A stretch of DNA of 64,000 nt from SIG299 sp964544055 (GTDB lineage Bacteria > Bacillota > Clostridia > Lachnospirales > Lachnospiraceae). Location of the stretch: NCBI GenBank assembly GCA_964544055.1, contig CAZJAA010000009.1, positions 1 to 64,000 on the forward strand, read 5' to 3'. A program made the position numbers and the translations under genes. Positions 15,874 through 24,490 of the stretch are shown one piece after another. The notes beneath the pieces were generated by a model that was given only the letters and a program-made list of their open reading frames with translations, ran no database searches and was not told where the DNA came from. How positions within the stretch are numbered: the stretch's first letter is position 1; every line of letters begins with the position of its first letter.

Positions 15874-17238
15874 TTAATTTTTAAAACTATGGATTGGTGC
15901 AGGAATACGTCCGCCCCTGTTTACAAACGCATCACAGGAGAAACGGTTTACCGGCATAATCGGAGCATAGCCGAGCAGACCACCAAATTCCACTGTCTCG
16001 CCAACATTTTTTCCAATTACCGGAATCAGACGTACTGCTGTTGTTTTCTGGTTTACCATTCCAATTGCCATTTCATCTGCGATAATGCCGGAAATTGTTG
16101 CTTCTGATGTATCTCCCGGAATTGCAATCATATCCAAACCAACTGAGCATACGCAGGTCATTGCTTCGAGTTTTTCGAGTGTAAGGGCACCTGCACGAAC
16201 CGCATCAATCATGCCCTGGTCTTCACTGACCGGAATAAATGCACCGCTTAAGCCGCCAACATAGGAAGATGCCATAACTCCGCCTTTTTTTACCTGGTCA
16301 TTTAACAGGGCAAGTGCCGCCGTAGTACCCGGTGCACCCGGATGCTCCAGACCAATTTCCTTTAAAATTTCTGCTACAGAATCACCAATCGCAGGGGTCG
16401 GAGCAAGGGAAAGGTCTACAATGCCAAACGGAATGCCGAGCATGGCAGAAGCTTCTTTTGCCACAAGCTGACCAACTCTTGTAATTTTAAACGCCGTTTT
16501 CTTAATTGTTTCACAAAGTATTTCAAAATTTTCTCCGCGAACCTGTTCCAATGCCGTTTTTACAACGCCCGGACCGCTGACACCGACATTAATGATGGCA
16601 TCCGCTTCCGTCACCCCATGAAAAGCTCCTGCCATAAACGGATTGTCATCCGGTGCATTACAGAAAATAACAAGCTTTGCACAGCCAAGAGAATCTGCAT
16701 CCTTTGTTTCTTCTGCTGTCTTTTTCACAATTTCACCAAGCAGCTTTACCGCATCCATGTTAATTCCAGTTTTGGTGGAACCAACATTGACCGAACTGCA
16801 CACACGTTCCGTTTTTGCCAATGCCTTTGGAATCGATAAAATCAGGTTTTTGTCAGCTGTTGTCATGCCCTTGCTGACTAAAGCAGAGTAACCACCCAGG
16901 AAATTTACACCGACTGTTTTTGCTGCCGCATCGAGTGTTTCTGCAATTTCTACGAAATCCTCCGGTGTTTTGCAGCAGACACCGCCTATCAATGCGATTG
17001 GTGTCACGGAAATTCTTTTGTTTACTACCGGAATTTTATATTCCTTTTCAATCTGGTTTCCTGTTTCTACCAGTTTTGCAGCGACTGTGGTAATTTTGTT
17101 GTAAATTTTCTTTTTGCATTCCTGTAAATCGGAATCTGCACAATCTAAAAGACTGATACCCAGAGTAATGGTTCTTACATCCAGGTTTTCCTTTTCAATC
17201 ATCTGGTTTGTTTCAATTACTTCCTGTATGTTAATCAC
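15874..17238 (-). CDS. PFL family protein (DUF711/UPF0210)
   Basis: Full-length member (454 aa) of the DUF711 family, structurally related to the pyruvate formate-lyase/ribonucleotide reductase fold but without a known activity. Recognisable stretches are VGSTKTGINMDAVKLLG, GPGVVKTALEQVRGE and TTAVRLIPVIGKNVGE. It starts at a GTG (17238) with AAAGGAATG upstream. It is the usual partner of the small ACT-domain protein encoded 18 bases upstream, and the pair is widely conserved in Firmicutes. This suggests amino-acid or ligand-regulated function, but that is inference. Confidence 0.93.
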   Translation of the reverse strand: MINIQEVIETNQMIEKENLDVRTITLGISLLDCADSDLQECKKKIYNKITTVAAKLVETGNQIEKEYKIPVVNKRISVTPIALIGGVCCKTPEDFVEIAETLDAAAKTVGVNFLGGYSALVSKGMTTADKNLILSIPKALAKTERVCSSVNVGSTKTGINMDAVKLLGEIVKKTAEETKDADSLGCAKLVIFCNAPDDNPFMAGAFHGVTEADAIINVGVSGPGVVKTALEQVRGENFEILCETIKKTAFKITRVGQLVAKEASAMLGIPFGIVDLSLAPTPAIGDSVAEILKEIGLEHPGAPGTTAALALLNDQVKKGGVMASSYVGGLSGAFIPVSEDQGMIDAVRAGALTLEKLEAMTCVCSVGLDMIAIPGDTSEATISGIIADEMAIGMVNQKTTAVRLIPVIGKNVGETVEFGGLLGYAPIMPVNRFSCDAFVNRGGRIPAPIHSFKN

Positions 17239-17255
17239 GGTTGTTCATTCCTTTC

Positions 17256-17528
17256 TTAAATGCGGTGCATCATATTGAAAATATCTTCTCGCTGCGTCTT
17301 AATGACAACGCCAATGTTTTCACCGATTTTTTCCAGTTCTGTAGCTACCACCAAAAAATCCTTTTCGGTTTTTCCAAAATCCGCAATCATCATCATGTTA
17401 AAATATTCCTGAACAATGGTTTGGGAAATATCCAGAATATTTATATTGTTCTCTGCAAGATATGTACAAACCTTTGCAATAATGCCTACACTGTCTTTTC
17501 CTACTACTGTAATCACTGCTTTTTTCAT
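17256..17528 (-). CDS. ACT domain protein (UPF0237)
   Basis: A stand-alone ACT domain of 90 aa: KKAVITVVGKDSVGIIAKV at the N-terminus, the NINILDISQT strand-turn, and the end IFNMMHRI. ACT domains bind amino acids or other small ligands. This group is co-conserved with the DUF711 protein that follows 18 bases later. The ATG has GAAAGGAAAC upstream. Ligand unknown. Confidence 0.95.
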   Translation of the reverse strand: MKKAVITVVGKDSVGIIAKVCTYLAENNINILDISQTIVQEYFNMMMIADFGKTEKDFLVVATELEKIGENIGVVIKTQREDIFNMMHRI

Positions 17529-17579
17529 AATCTGTTTCCTTTCTGTTCATTCGCACTTTTTAAATTTACGCATTTAAAT

Positions 17580-18377
17580 TTATAATATATGAAACATCCC
17601 AGACGGCACTTCTCGCGGAGCAACCTTTAAATCCGGCAGGTTTTCTTCTCCTACCTTCAGGATGAGCTCTGCTCTGACTGTTTCATAGGCCAGTTCAGGA
17701 TAATTATTTTCTTTGCTTAAATGTGCTAAAACAACATGCTGCAAATTTTCATGGTATAATCTGCACAAAAGCTCTGCTGCCGTGTCATTTGATAAATGTC
17801 CGTGTTCGCCTAAAATCCGTTGTTTCAGGTAATAGGGGTAACTGCCCACCATCAGCATATTTTCATCATGGTTGGATTCCAGATAAAGTAACTCCGAATT
17901 TTTTAGGTAGTTCACTGTTTTTTCCGTATATACACCAAGATCTGTCGCCATTCCTATTTTGTGTCCCTCTGCCTCAAACGTATACGCCACGGGATTGGCA
18001 GCATCATGGGATACCGAAAATGGGGTTATCTGAATTTCTCCGATGGAAAAGCTTTCTTCCGGAATGACCGGCTGCAAAAGTGCATCTTCCACTTTTCCGA
18101 TGCTCGTTTTTCCTTTTTTCATGGCACAAAAGGTTTCTACCGTTCCATAAATAGGAATACCATATTTTCGTGCCACCACACCCAGTCCCTGAATATGATC
18201 AGAATGTTCATGGGTTACCAGTAACCCAGTAAGACTTTCTGGGTTCACACCAGCTTCCAAAAGGCCCTGTTCGATTTTCTTTCCGCTGATTCCTGCATCT
18301 ACCAGCAGATGAGTGGAAGCGTGACCGACATAAATACAGTTTCCGCTGCTTCCACTCGCAATGCTGCATAATCTCAT
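17580..18377 (-). CDS. Metallo-beta-lactamase fold hydrolase (WalJ/YycJ-like)
   Basis: MBL-fold protein of 265 aa. It begins MRLCSIASGSSGNCIYVGH, the signature of the YycJ/WalJ group, with the metal motif VTHEHSDHIQGL and later ATDLGVYT and LESNHDENML. In Bacillus WalJ is linked to coordination of replication with division and is thought to be a 5'-3' exonuclease. That gene normally sits in the walKR operon, which is absent here, so it is an unlinked homologue. I took ATG 18377 rather than GTG 18392 because homologues start MxxxSIASGSSGN. Confidence 0.9.
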   Translation of the reverse strand: MRLCSIASGSSGNCIYVGHASTHLLVDAGISGKKIEQGLLEAGVNPESLTGLLVTHEHSDHIQGLGVVARKYGIPIYGTVETFCAMKKGKTSIGKVEDALLQPVIPEESFSIGEIQITPFSVSHDAANPVAYTFEAEGHKIGMATDLGVYTEKTVNYLKNSELLYLESNHDENMLMVGSYPYYLKQRILGEHGHLSNDTAAELLCRLYHENLQHVVLAHLSKENNYPELAYETVRAELILKVGEENLPDLKVAPREVPSGMFHIL

Positions 18378-18398
18378 GTTTCTTACATCCACTTTCTT

Positions 18399-20477
18399 TT
18401 ATTTCCAGTATAAATCAATGATGTCACCGTCCGCTAAGGGATTGGTAAATTCTGCCTTTTTGCCATTTTGCAGCATTACAACAGTTTCACCATGTGGCTG
18501 ACTTAAATCAATCGGATAGACATCCAGAATATCCACAAAACAATAATTCGTTTTTCCTGTCAGCGTAACCGGCATGCCATTCACCATAAGTACAAGCGGT
18601 GCAGCTGCCTTGTCTGTTGTCTTAGAAAAATTTGTAGCCGTAGTTGCACTCGGAGCCGCAGGCTCTGCTGACATGGTATCCGCAGCCGCCGCTTCTGCCT
18701 CCGCTTCCAGAAGTTCATCCAGCGTCTGCTCCGGATGTTTTTCTTCCAACGACCACTCTACCGTAAAGTTTTCATACACTTTTTCTTCTTTTCCGGCCAG
18801 ACGGTTATTTACATAAATATGCTCCGTAAACGGCAAATCCATAAACTCCAACAGTTTTTCCAGCGTATAGTAGGAAAGAAGCTTTAATTCATCTCCTTCT
18901 TTTATGCTGTAATATTCCGAAACAAGCTCACCGTTTGCTTCGATAAATTTTGGACAGACAACCTGTTTGTGATTTACCTCAAATGAAATCGTCGAACGGT
19001 ATTCCGGAAGCTGGCGCACTTCATAAGATGCGTCTTTTCCTACCGTAGATTCCTTAATTTCTATTCTGGCATTTGGCTCAATCGGAGAATTAAACGCTGC
19101 CGGCTTACCGTTCACCGTAATTTCTGCTGCCTCACCGGCTTCTCCGCGTACCATGCGTTTTGTACCATCCAACGTAAAATTAAGTTCTCTGCCGCGTCTT
19201 GGAAACAGGGCATCATTTGGAAAACCATTCTGCATTGCTGCATCAATTACAGTAAGCTTGTTGTTATCGTACAACTTGACGCTTTCTCCATTGACAGTAA
19301 CAAAAATAAAATTATTCTTGTTTTCGTAGTAATTCAGGCAGATACCAATCGGAGTTACCAGAGTCGGATCCTTTTTAATCCCCTCTTTAAGGAAATGAAC
19401 AAATCCAAGCACTTCTTCTCCGCGAAGAGCTACCCTCTCTTTTGGAATGCCAAGCCATTGGGCAAGACTTTCCGTATAACCTGCAATTTTTCCGCCGCCG
19501 CCAACAACAAATACTGCACTAACTGCTTTTCCACCATTTAAATCCTTAATTTTTTCTGCTACCTGCTTTGTCATGGCTTCCACCACAGGACGAAGTTCCT
19601 CTCTCACCTGCTCCGGAGTCGTTTTTTGTGACAAGCCCATTATATCTTTAAAGGAAATACTCTTTTTCTTTGTATTGGATTCCAGTTTGATTTTTTCTGC
19701 TGTGGCAAAATCCACCAGATGCATGCCTGTCAGCTGTTCGGTCAAAAGATCACCTGCCATTGGAATCATGCCATAAGAAACTATACTGCCTTCTCTTGTA
19801 ATGGAAATATCAGAGGTTCCCGCTCCCACATCGACCAACGCAATGTTGAGCAGACGAAACTTTTCCGGAATGGCAACCTGAATGGCTGCAATTGGCTCCA
19901 AAGTAAGGTTTGCCACCTTTAAGCCCGCTTTTTCAACCGCAGTATGCAAGCCTCCAATCACCTCGTCCGGCAGGAAAGTTGCAAGCACATCTGCCGCAAT
20001 TTTATTTGCCTTATGATCCTCCAGATTGGTAATTGCAAAATCATTTAAGTAATACTTTACTACTGTGTAAGCAACACAATAATAATTTGTTTCCTCTTCT
20101 TTGATTTTCTGATAAGCATTTTCTACACCAAGCAGTTCCAGGGCACGAATCATTTCCGTGCTGACCGTGACCTCCTGCGGGAACTCGGTATCTACATGCA
20201 CGGTAACTGTTTTTAAGACACGTCCTGCCGCTGCAATACATACTTCCTCCAGCTTCTGTCCAATCTGCTTTTCCAGGCTGCGTTTGACCTGTTCAATGGT
20301 TTCTGCAACCTTGTTGATATCGTGAATCTGACCGTCCCGCATAGCACGGGTGTCATGCATTTTTATTTCCTGGGCAACCACGGTAAAATCATTCAGCGAC
20401 TTTTTATAGCCAACCGTTCCCACGATACTCCTTGTTCCAATATCAAGACCAAATACCAACTGCTCCGGATTTGCCAT
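18399..20477 (-). CDS. FtsA-like actin-fold protein with beta-grasp-like C-terminal extensions
   Basis: 692 aa. Residues ~8-370 form an FtsA/PilM-type actin fold: VFGLDIGTRSIVGTVG (phosphate 1), IALVDVGAGTSDISIT (phosphate 2) and VFVVGGGGKIAGYTES (adenosine). The remainder is not FtsA. A segment at about 390-480 (VTVNGESVKLYDNNKLTVID...) and a final segment at about 615-692 (LVLMVNGMPVTLTGKT... ending DGDIIDLYWK) look like beta-grasp (ThiS/ubiquitin-like) units, joined by an Ala-rich linker near 580-615. The amphipathic membrane-targeting helix of FtsA is not seen at the C-terminus. FtsA is normally about 420 aa and beside ftsZ; here the neighbours are coaE and walJ. ATG 20477 is preceded by GGAGG. 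A cytoskeletal or envelope role is inferred. Confidence 0.85.
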   Translation of the reverse strand: MANPEQLVFGLDIGTRSIVGTVGYKKSLNDFTVVAQEIKMHDTRAMRDGQIHDINKVAETIEQVKRSLEKQIGQKLEEVCIAAAGRVLKTVTVHVDTEFPQEVTVSTEMIRALELLGVENAYQKIKEEETNYYCVAYTVVKYYLNDFAITNLEDHKANKIAADVLATFLPDEVIGGLHTAVEKAGLKVANLTLEPIAAIQVAIPEKFRLLNIALVDVGAGTSDISITREGSIVSYGMIPMAGDLLTEQLTGMHLVDFATAEKIKLESNTKKKSISFKDIMGLSQKTTPEQVREELRPVVEAMTKQVAEKIKDLNGGKAVSAVFVVGGGGKIAGYTESLAQWLGIPKERVALRGEEVLGFVHFLKEGIKKDPTLVTPIGICLNYYENKNNFIFVTVNGESVKLYDNNKLTVIDAAMQNGFPNDALFPRRGRELNFTLDGTKRMVRGEAGEAAEITVNGKPAAFNSPIEPNARIEIKESTVGKDASYEVRQLPEYRSTISFEVNHKQVVCPKFIEANGELVSEYYSIKEGDELKLLSYYTLEKLLEFMDLPFTEHIYVNNRLAGKEEKVYENFTVEWSLEEKHPEQTLDELLEAEAEAAAADTMSAEPAAPSATTATNFSKTTDKAAAPLVLMVNGMPVTLTGKTNYCFVDILDVYPIDLSQPHGETVVMLQNGKKAEFTNPLADGDIIDLYWK

Positions 20478-20518
20478 TGTGAGCCTCCATTCCATAAAAA
20501 AGTACTCTTTTTATTATA

Positions 20519-21184
20519 TCACATCTTGTCCGTACTTTCCACAAAATCTTTCAGAAGAACAGCAATTTTTTTTGAAAGAACCTTGTCTGCTTCTTCTTTC
20601 GGTCTGTCCGGATTTTCAATTACGACATCCGCATTTGCCAGAAATTCTTCTTCCGAAAGCTGTCCTGCTAAAATATCAGAGATTTTTTTCTCTGAATATC
20701 CTCTTTTTTCTTTCATACGACGAATGCGGTCCGCAAGCGGTGCATGCACATACCAGATTGAATCACAGATGCTTTTATAGCCTGCTTCTATCAATAGTGC
20801 TGCCTCAATGACTACTACCCCCCGGTATGCTTCTGCCGTAAGACGTAATAATTCTTCTTTAACCTTTTTTTGTACCAGCGGATGAGTCAGACGATTTAAC
20901 CGCTGTCTGGAAGCTTCCGTTGCCATGGCAGTTTCTGACAATCTGGCATGCGATATTGCTCTGATCGCATTTTCCTTCTTCTCATCCTCCAGAATCTTTT
21001 CCCCAAACTCCTTTACGAGTGCTTCGTAAGAGGCACCGCCCGGTTGCATGAGTTCGTGTGCAATCACGTCACAATGTAAAAACACGGTCGGAACTGTTTT
21101 TTGTATTTGTTCTACAACTGTAGTCTTTCCGCTTCCCACACCACCGGTAATTCCAAGAATCATAAAGCTTCTATTTTGTTTCAT
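20519..21184 (-). CDS. coaE: Dephospho-CoA kinase
   Basis: Final step of coenzyme A synthesis, ATP-dependent phosphorylation of dephospho-CoA, 221 aa. The P-loop is GITGGVGSGKTTV, then the DCDVIAHEL-like region (LHCDVIAHELMQPGG) and the NRLTHPLVQ and EAALLIEAG motifs. The ATG at 21184 overlaps the last 14 bases of polA and has AGGAG nine bases upstream, inside polA, so the two are translationally coupled. polA-coaE adjacency is common in Firmicutes. Confidence 0.95.
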   Translation of the reverse strand: MKQNRSFMILGITGGVGSGKTTVVEQIQKTVPTVFLHCDVIAHELMQPGGASYEALVKEFGEKILEDEKKENAIRAISHARLSETAMATEASRQRLNRLTHPLVQKKVKEELLRLTAEAYRGVVVIEAALLIEAGYKSICDSIWYVHAPLADRIRRMKEKRGYSEKKISDILAGQLSEEEFLANADVVIENPDRPKEEADKVLSKKIAVLLKDFVESTDKM

Positions 21185-23843
21185 ACCAGTTTTCTCCTGT
21201 CTTTACTTCTACCGAAAGCGGAACACTTAGCTCGGCTGCTGCCATCATCTCTGTTTTCAAAATTTCTGCTACCCGAGAGGCTTCCTCTGCCGGGGCTTCC
21301 AAAAGCAGTTCATCATGAATCTGAAGCAGAATTTTTGCATCCAGCTTCTCCTTTTTCAACGCTGCGGCTACCCGAAGCATGGCGATTTTCATAATATCTG
21401 CTGCCGTTCCCTGAATTGGCGTGTTCATGGCGATACGCTCACCAAAGCTTCGCTGCATAAAATTGGAAGAAGAAATTTCTGGAACCGGACGCTTTCTTCC
21501 GTATAATGTGGCAACCGCACCTGTTTTTTTTGCCTCTTCCACCAGACTATCCAGATAATTTTTTATGCCTGGATAAGTTGCAAAATACTGACTAATATAC
21601 TCTTCCGCTTCTTTACGGGAAATGTTTAAATCCTGTCCCAGTCCGAAAGAACTGATGCCATACACAATCCCGAAATTTACTGCCTTGGCATTACTTCGCT
21701 GTGCCGGAGTAACTTCTTCAAACGGAATATGAAATACTTTGGAAGCAGTCATTCGATGAATGTCCTGTTCTTCCCTGTATGCCTGAATCAGACTGTCATC
21801 TCCTGACATATGTGCTAAAATTCTCAGCTCAATCTGAGAATAGTCTGCATCAACAAACACGCAACCATCTTTTGGAGTAAACATTTTTCTTATCTGCCTG
21901 CCCAGCTCAATCCGCACAGGAATGTTCTGCAGATTTGGCTCTGCACTGCTTAAGCGGCCGGTAGCGGTAACTGTCTGTTGAAATTTCGTATGAATTCTGC
22001 CATCCTCTGCAATGAAAGAATCCAGACCGTCTGCATAAGTACTCTTTAACTTTGCCAGCGTACGATATTCCAGAATTTTTTCAACAATCGGGTCTTCGGA
22101 CTTTATTTTTTCCAGCACCTCAGCCGAAGTGGAATAACCGGTTTTTGTCTTTTTCCCACCCGGCATTTTCAGTTTTTCAAATAAAATGACACCCAGCTGC
22201 TTTGGAGAATTGATATTAAATACCTCTCCCGCCATGGTATAGATTTCTTTTTCCAGTGCTTCTATGCCTTCCTTTAATCTGGCTCCATAGTGAAACAATT
22301 CCTGCTTGTTTATGTGAATTCCGGTCTTTTCCATTTCATATAAAAGAAAGGTTAATGGCATTTCAACGTTCTGAAACAGGGAAAGCATTCCTTCTTTTTT
22401 CAGTCGTTCTGTTAAGACATCCACGGCAAGATACGTTACCCGTGTATTTCTTGCCAGTAAGCGACAGGCATCTTCTCTGCCGGTCGACAATGCCTCAGCA
22501 AGAGACTGTTTTTGCAAAATATCCTCCACTGACGGAATTGCCGTGCCAAGATAATCTCTTGCAACATCCACCGGAAGATACGAGTCTTTCAACGGATTTA
22601 ACAAATATGCCGCAATTTCTGCGTCAAATATATGTGTTCTCGCATTTTCGGAAAAAAAGCCTGCCGTCTGCTTTGCACTAAACAGGGCAAGCGTCACGCC
22701 CTGTTCTGCCAGAGTATTGAGCTTCTGCCACAACAGTTCCTCCGTAAAGGAATCATCCGTCAGCACATAATAATTTTTTTCTGCGTCCGCTATCATCAGA
22801 CCGGTTCTTCCTGTATCAAACAGACCCAGCTGCATATTTTCCATATTCACCGGGACCGAAACTGCAAACAATTTCTGCTTCTGCAGGTGCTGAAACAGTT
22901 TTTCTGCTTTCTTCCTGTCTTCCAACAGCTCGTATTCCTCTAAGATTACGGTCTGTTCTGTCATCTCCTGTTCCGATAAATGAAATTTGGAAAGCAGTGA
23001 TTTCATTTCCAGCTGTTTCAATATCTGATAAGCTTCTTTTGTAAATATATTGCCAAGCTTTGCTGCTTCATAAGAAAAATCCAGTACACAGTCTGTTTTA
23101 ATGGTAGCAAGCTCTTTGCTTAATAACGCAAGCTGCTGGTTTTCACGGAGGGATTCCCTTATCTTATTCGGCATAATCTCTTCCATGTGCTCCAACGTGT
23201 TCTCCACTGTTTCAAACTGGGTCAGCAGCTTGACTGCCGTTTTTTCCCCAATTCCGGGAACACCCGGAATATTGTCCGAAGCATCTCCCATCAATCCCTT
23301 TAAATCGATAATCTGCAGTGGCTTTAAGCCGTATTTATCGATTACATCCTGGGTATAATAATCTTCTATTTCCGTACCGGTACGCTTTGTCTTTGGAATG
23401 CGCACTTTAATAACATCATCCGCAATCTGCAGTAAATCACGATCTCCAGACACCAAAGACACTTCGTAGCCGGCGGCCTCACTCTGCTTTGCCAGTGTTC
23501 CTAAAATATCGTCTGCTTCATAGCCCGGACGCTCCAAGCGAAAAATGCCACACGCATCCAGAAGCTCCTTTAATACCGGAATCTGTTCCCTTAATTCTTC
23601 TGGCATGCTTTTTCTTGTTCCCTTATAGGCATCATACATTTCATGACGGAACGTTGGATGTTTGACATCAAAAGCAACAGCCAGATATTCCGGTTTTTCC
23701 TCTTCCAAAAGTTTTAACAGAATATTAAAAAAGCCGAGGATTCCGTTGGTATGCCTACCGTCCGTTGTTGTTAAATCCGGCAGCCCATAAAACGCACGGT
23801 TTACAATGCTGTTTCCGTCAATCAAAACAATTTTCTCACTCAT
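21171..23843 (-). CDS. polA: DNA polymerase I
   Basis: 890 aa. The N-terminal 5'-nuclease domain (residues ~1-290) has IDGNSIVNRAFYG, YEADDILGTLA and SGDRDLLQIAD, plus LKGLMGDASDNIPGVPGIG. The middle domain (~310-480) lacks the DxE and other acidic residues of a proofreading 3'-5' exonuclease and is probably inactive, as in Bacillus. The polymerase domain (~500-890) has motif A DADYSQIELRILAH, motif B RSNAKAVNFGIVYG and motif C QIHDELLLE. It fills gaps in repair and removes RNA primers. The ATG has AAGGAGAG upstream. It is second in a transcript starting at the promoter at 24288-24316. Confidence 0.97.
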   Translation of the reverse strand: MSEKIVLIDGNSIVNRAFYGLPDLTTTDGRHTNGILGFFNILLKLLEEEKPEYLAVAFDVKHPTFRHEMYDAYKGTRKSMPEELREQIPVLKELLDACGIFRLERPGYEADDILGTLAKQSEAAGYEVSLVSGDRDLLQIADDVIKVRIPKTKRTGTEIEDYYTQDVIDKYGLKPLQIIDLKGLMGDASDNIPGVPGIGEKTAVKLLTQFETVENTLEHMEEIMPNKIRESLRENQQLALLSKELATIKTDCVLDFSYEAAKLGNIFTKEAYQILKQLEMKSLLSKFHLSEQEMTEQTVILEEYELLEDRKKAEKLFQHLQKQKLFAVSVPVNMENMQLGLFDTGRTGLMIADAEKNYYVLTDDSFTEELLWQKLNTLAEQGVTLALFSAKQTAGFFSENARTHIFDAEIAAYLLNPLKDSYLPVDVARDYLGTAIPSVEDILQKQSLAEALSTGREDACRLLARNTRVTYLAVDVLTERLKKEGMLSLFQNVEMPLTFLLYEMEKTGIHINKQELFHYGARLKEGIEALEKEIYTMAGEVFNINSPKQLGVILFEKLKMPGGKKTKTGYSTSAEVLEKIKSEDPIVEKILEYRTLAKLKSTYADGLDSFIAEDGRIHTKFQQTVTATGRLSSAEPNLQNIPVRIELGRQIRKMFTPKDGCVFVDADYSQIELRILAHMSGDDSLIQAYREEQDIHRMTASKVFHIPFEEVTPAQRSNAKAVNFGIVYGISSFGLGQDLNISRKEAEEYISQYFATYPGIKNYLDSLVEEAKKTGAVATLYGRKRPVPEISSSNFMQRSFGERIAMNTPIQGTAADIMKIAMLRVAAALKKEKLDAKILLQIHDELLLEAPAEEASRVAEILKTEMMAAAELSVPLSVEVKTGENWYETK

Positions 23844-23894
23844 TTTGTTCTCTCCTTACGCATTACTGTTTCCTCCGGCTTTTTCCGACAAGCC

Positions 23895-24251
23895 TTACAC
23901 CCCTATGCTGACACCCATAACCGCAGCCAGTACTACAACCAGCAGAGTATATACAAGCCGCCGTGCAAGATGTTCTTTTTTCTGTTTTGCGGCTGCCTGC
24001 TCCGTTCGTTCCAGACGTTTTTCGATATTCAGAAAAAAATTTCCCTTTTTCTCTCCGGTATCCAACGCTTCCCACTGCATCAGGGCAGATGCAAACGCAT
24101 AGTATTCTTCCAGCTCTTCCCGGCAGGTCTTACAGGAACGCACATGCTTTACATACGCAGCAGCATTCTCCAGACTCATCTCATCCAGCAGATATTCTTT
24201 TACAGAATGCTGTACCTGATAACAGGTCAGTTTCTTTGTTTTTCTTTTCAT
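23895..24251 (-). CDS. Zinc-finger, single-span membrane protein (anti-sigma-like)
   Basis: 118 aa. Residues ~8-60 match the putative zinc-finger domain of ZAS-type anti-sigma factors: a conserved HVRSCKTCREEL (HxxxCxxC), preceded by a helical segment SVKEYLLDEMS. After a charged helix comes a C-terminal transmembrane segment at about 97-116 (VYTLLVVVLAAVMGVSIG). The protein ends at once after it, so there is no extracellular sensor domain. No ECF sigma factor gene is adjacent; polA follows after 51 bases. It is first in the transcript. Function as an anti-sigma factor is possible but not shown. Confidence 0.75.
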   Translation of the reverse strand: MKRKTKKLTCYQVQHSVKEYLLDEMSLENAAAYVKHVRSCKTCREELEEYYAFASALMQWEALDTGEKKGNFFLNIEKRLERTEQAAAKQKKEHLARRLVYTLLVVVLAAVMGVSIGV

Positions 24252-24287
24252 GGCGGCCTCGCTTTTTTACAAACTTTCTCACTGTCC

Positions 24288-24316
24288 AGTATAACCGAAT
24301 CCACACAATTTTTCAA
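24288..24316 (-). promoter_or_regulatory. Promoter of the zinc-finger gene-polA-coaE unit
   Basis: On the minus strand TTGAAA (24316-24311), 17 bases, TATACT (24293-24288), about 37 bases upstream of the first start codon. Confidence 0.75.
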
Positions 24317-24411
24317 CGGCGAATCGAAGAAAATTTGAGTTTCCGTAATTTGCCGCACAACCTTTTGAACCGGCGTCATTAAAAATTACGAAAACAGGAG
24401 CAAGAAAAAAC

Positions 24412-24440
24412 TTGTATTTTATAAAATTATTGTCTATACT
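24412..24440 (+). promoter_or_regulatory. Promoter of argH
   Basis: TTGTAT (24412-24417), 17 bases, TATACT (24435-24440), about 50 bases upstream of the ATG and divergent from the polA-unit promoter. The region between the two promoters is AT-rich with no further site recognised. Confidence 0.6.
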
Positions 24441-24490
24441 GTTACTTAATTGTTTTAAGTTTAAATTTTTTTAACGGAGGTACACAGATT

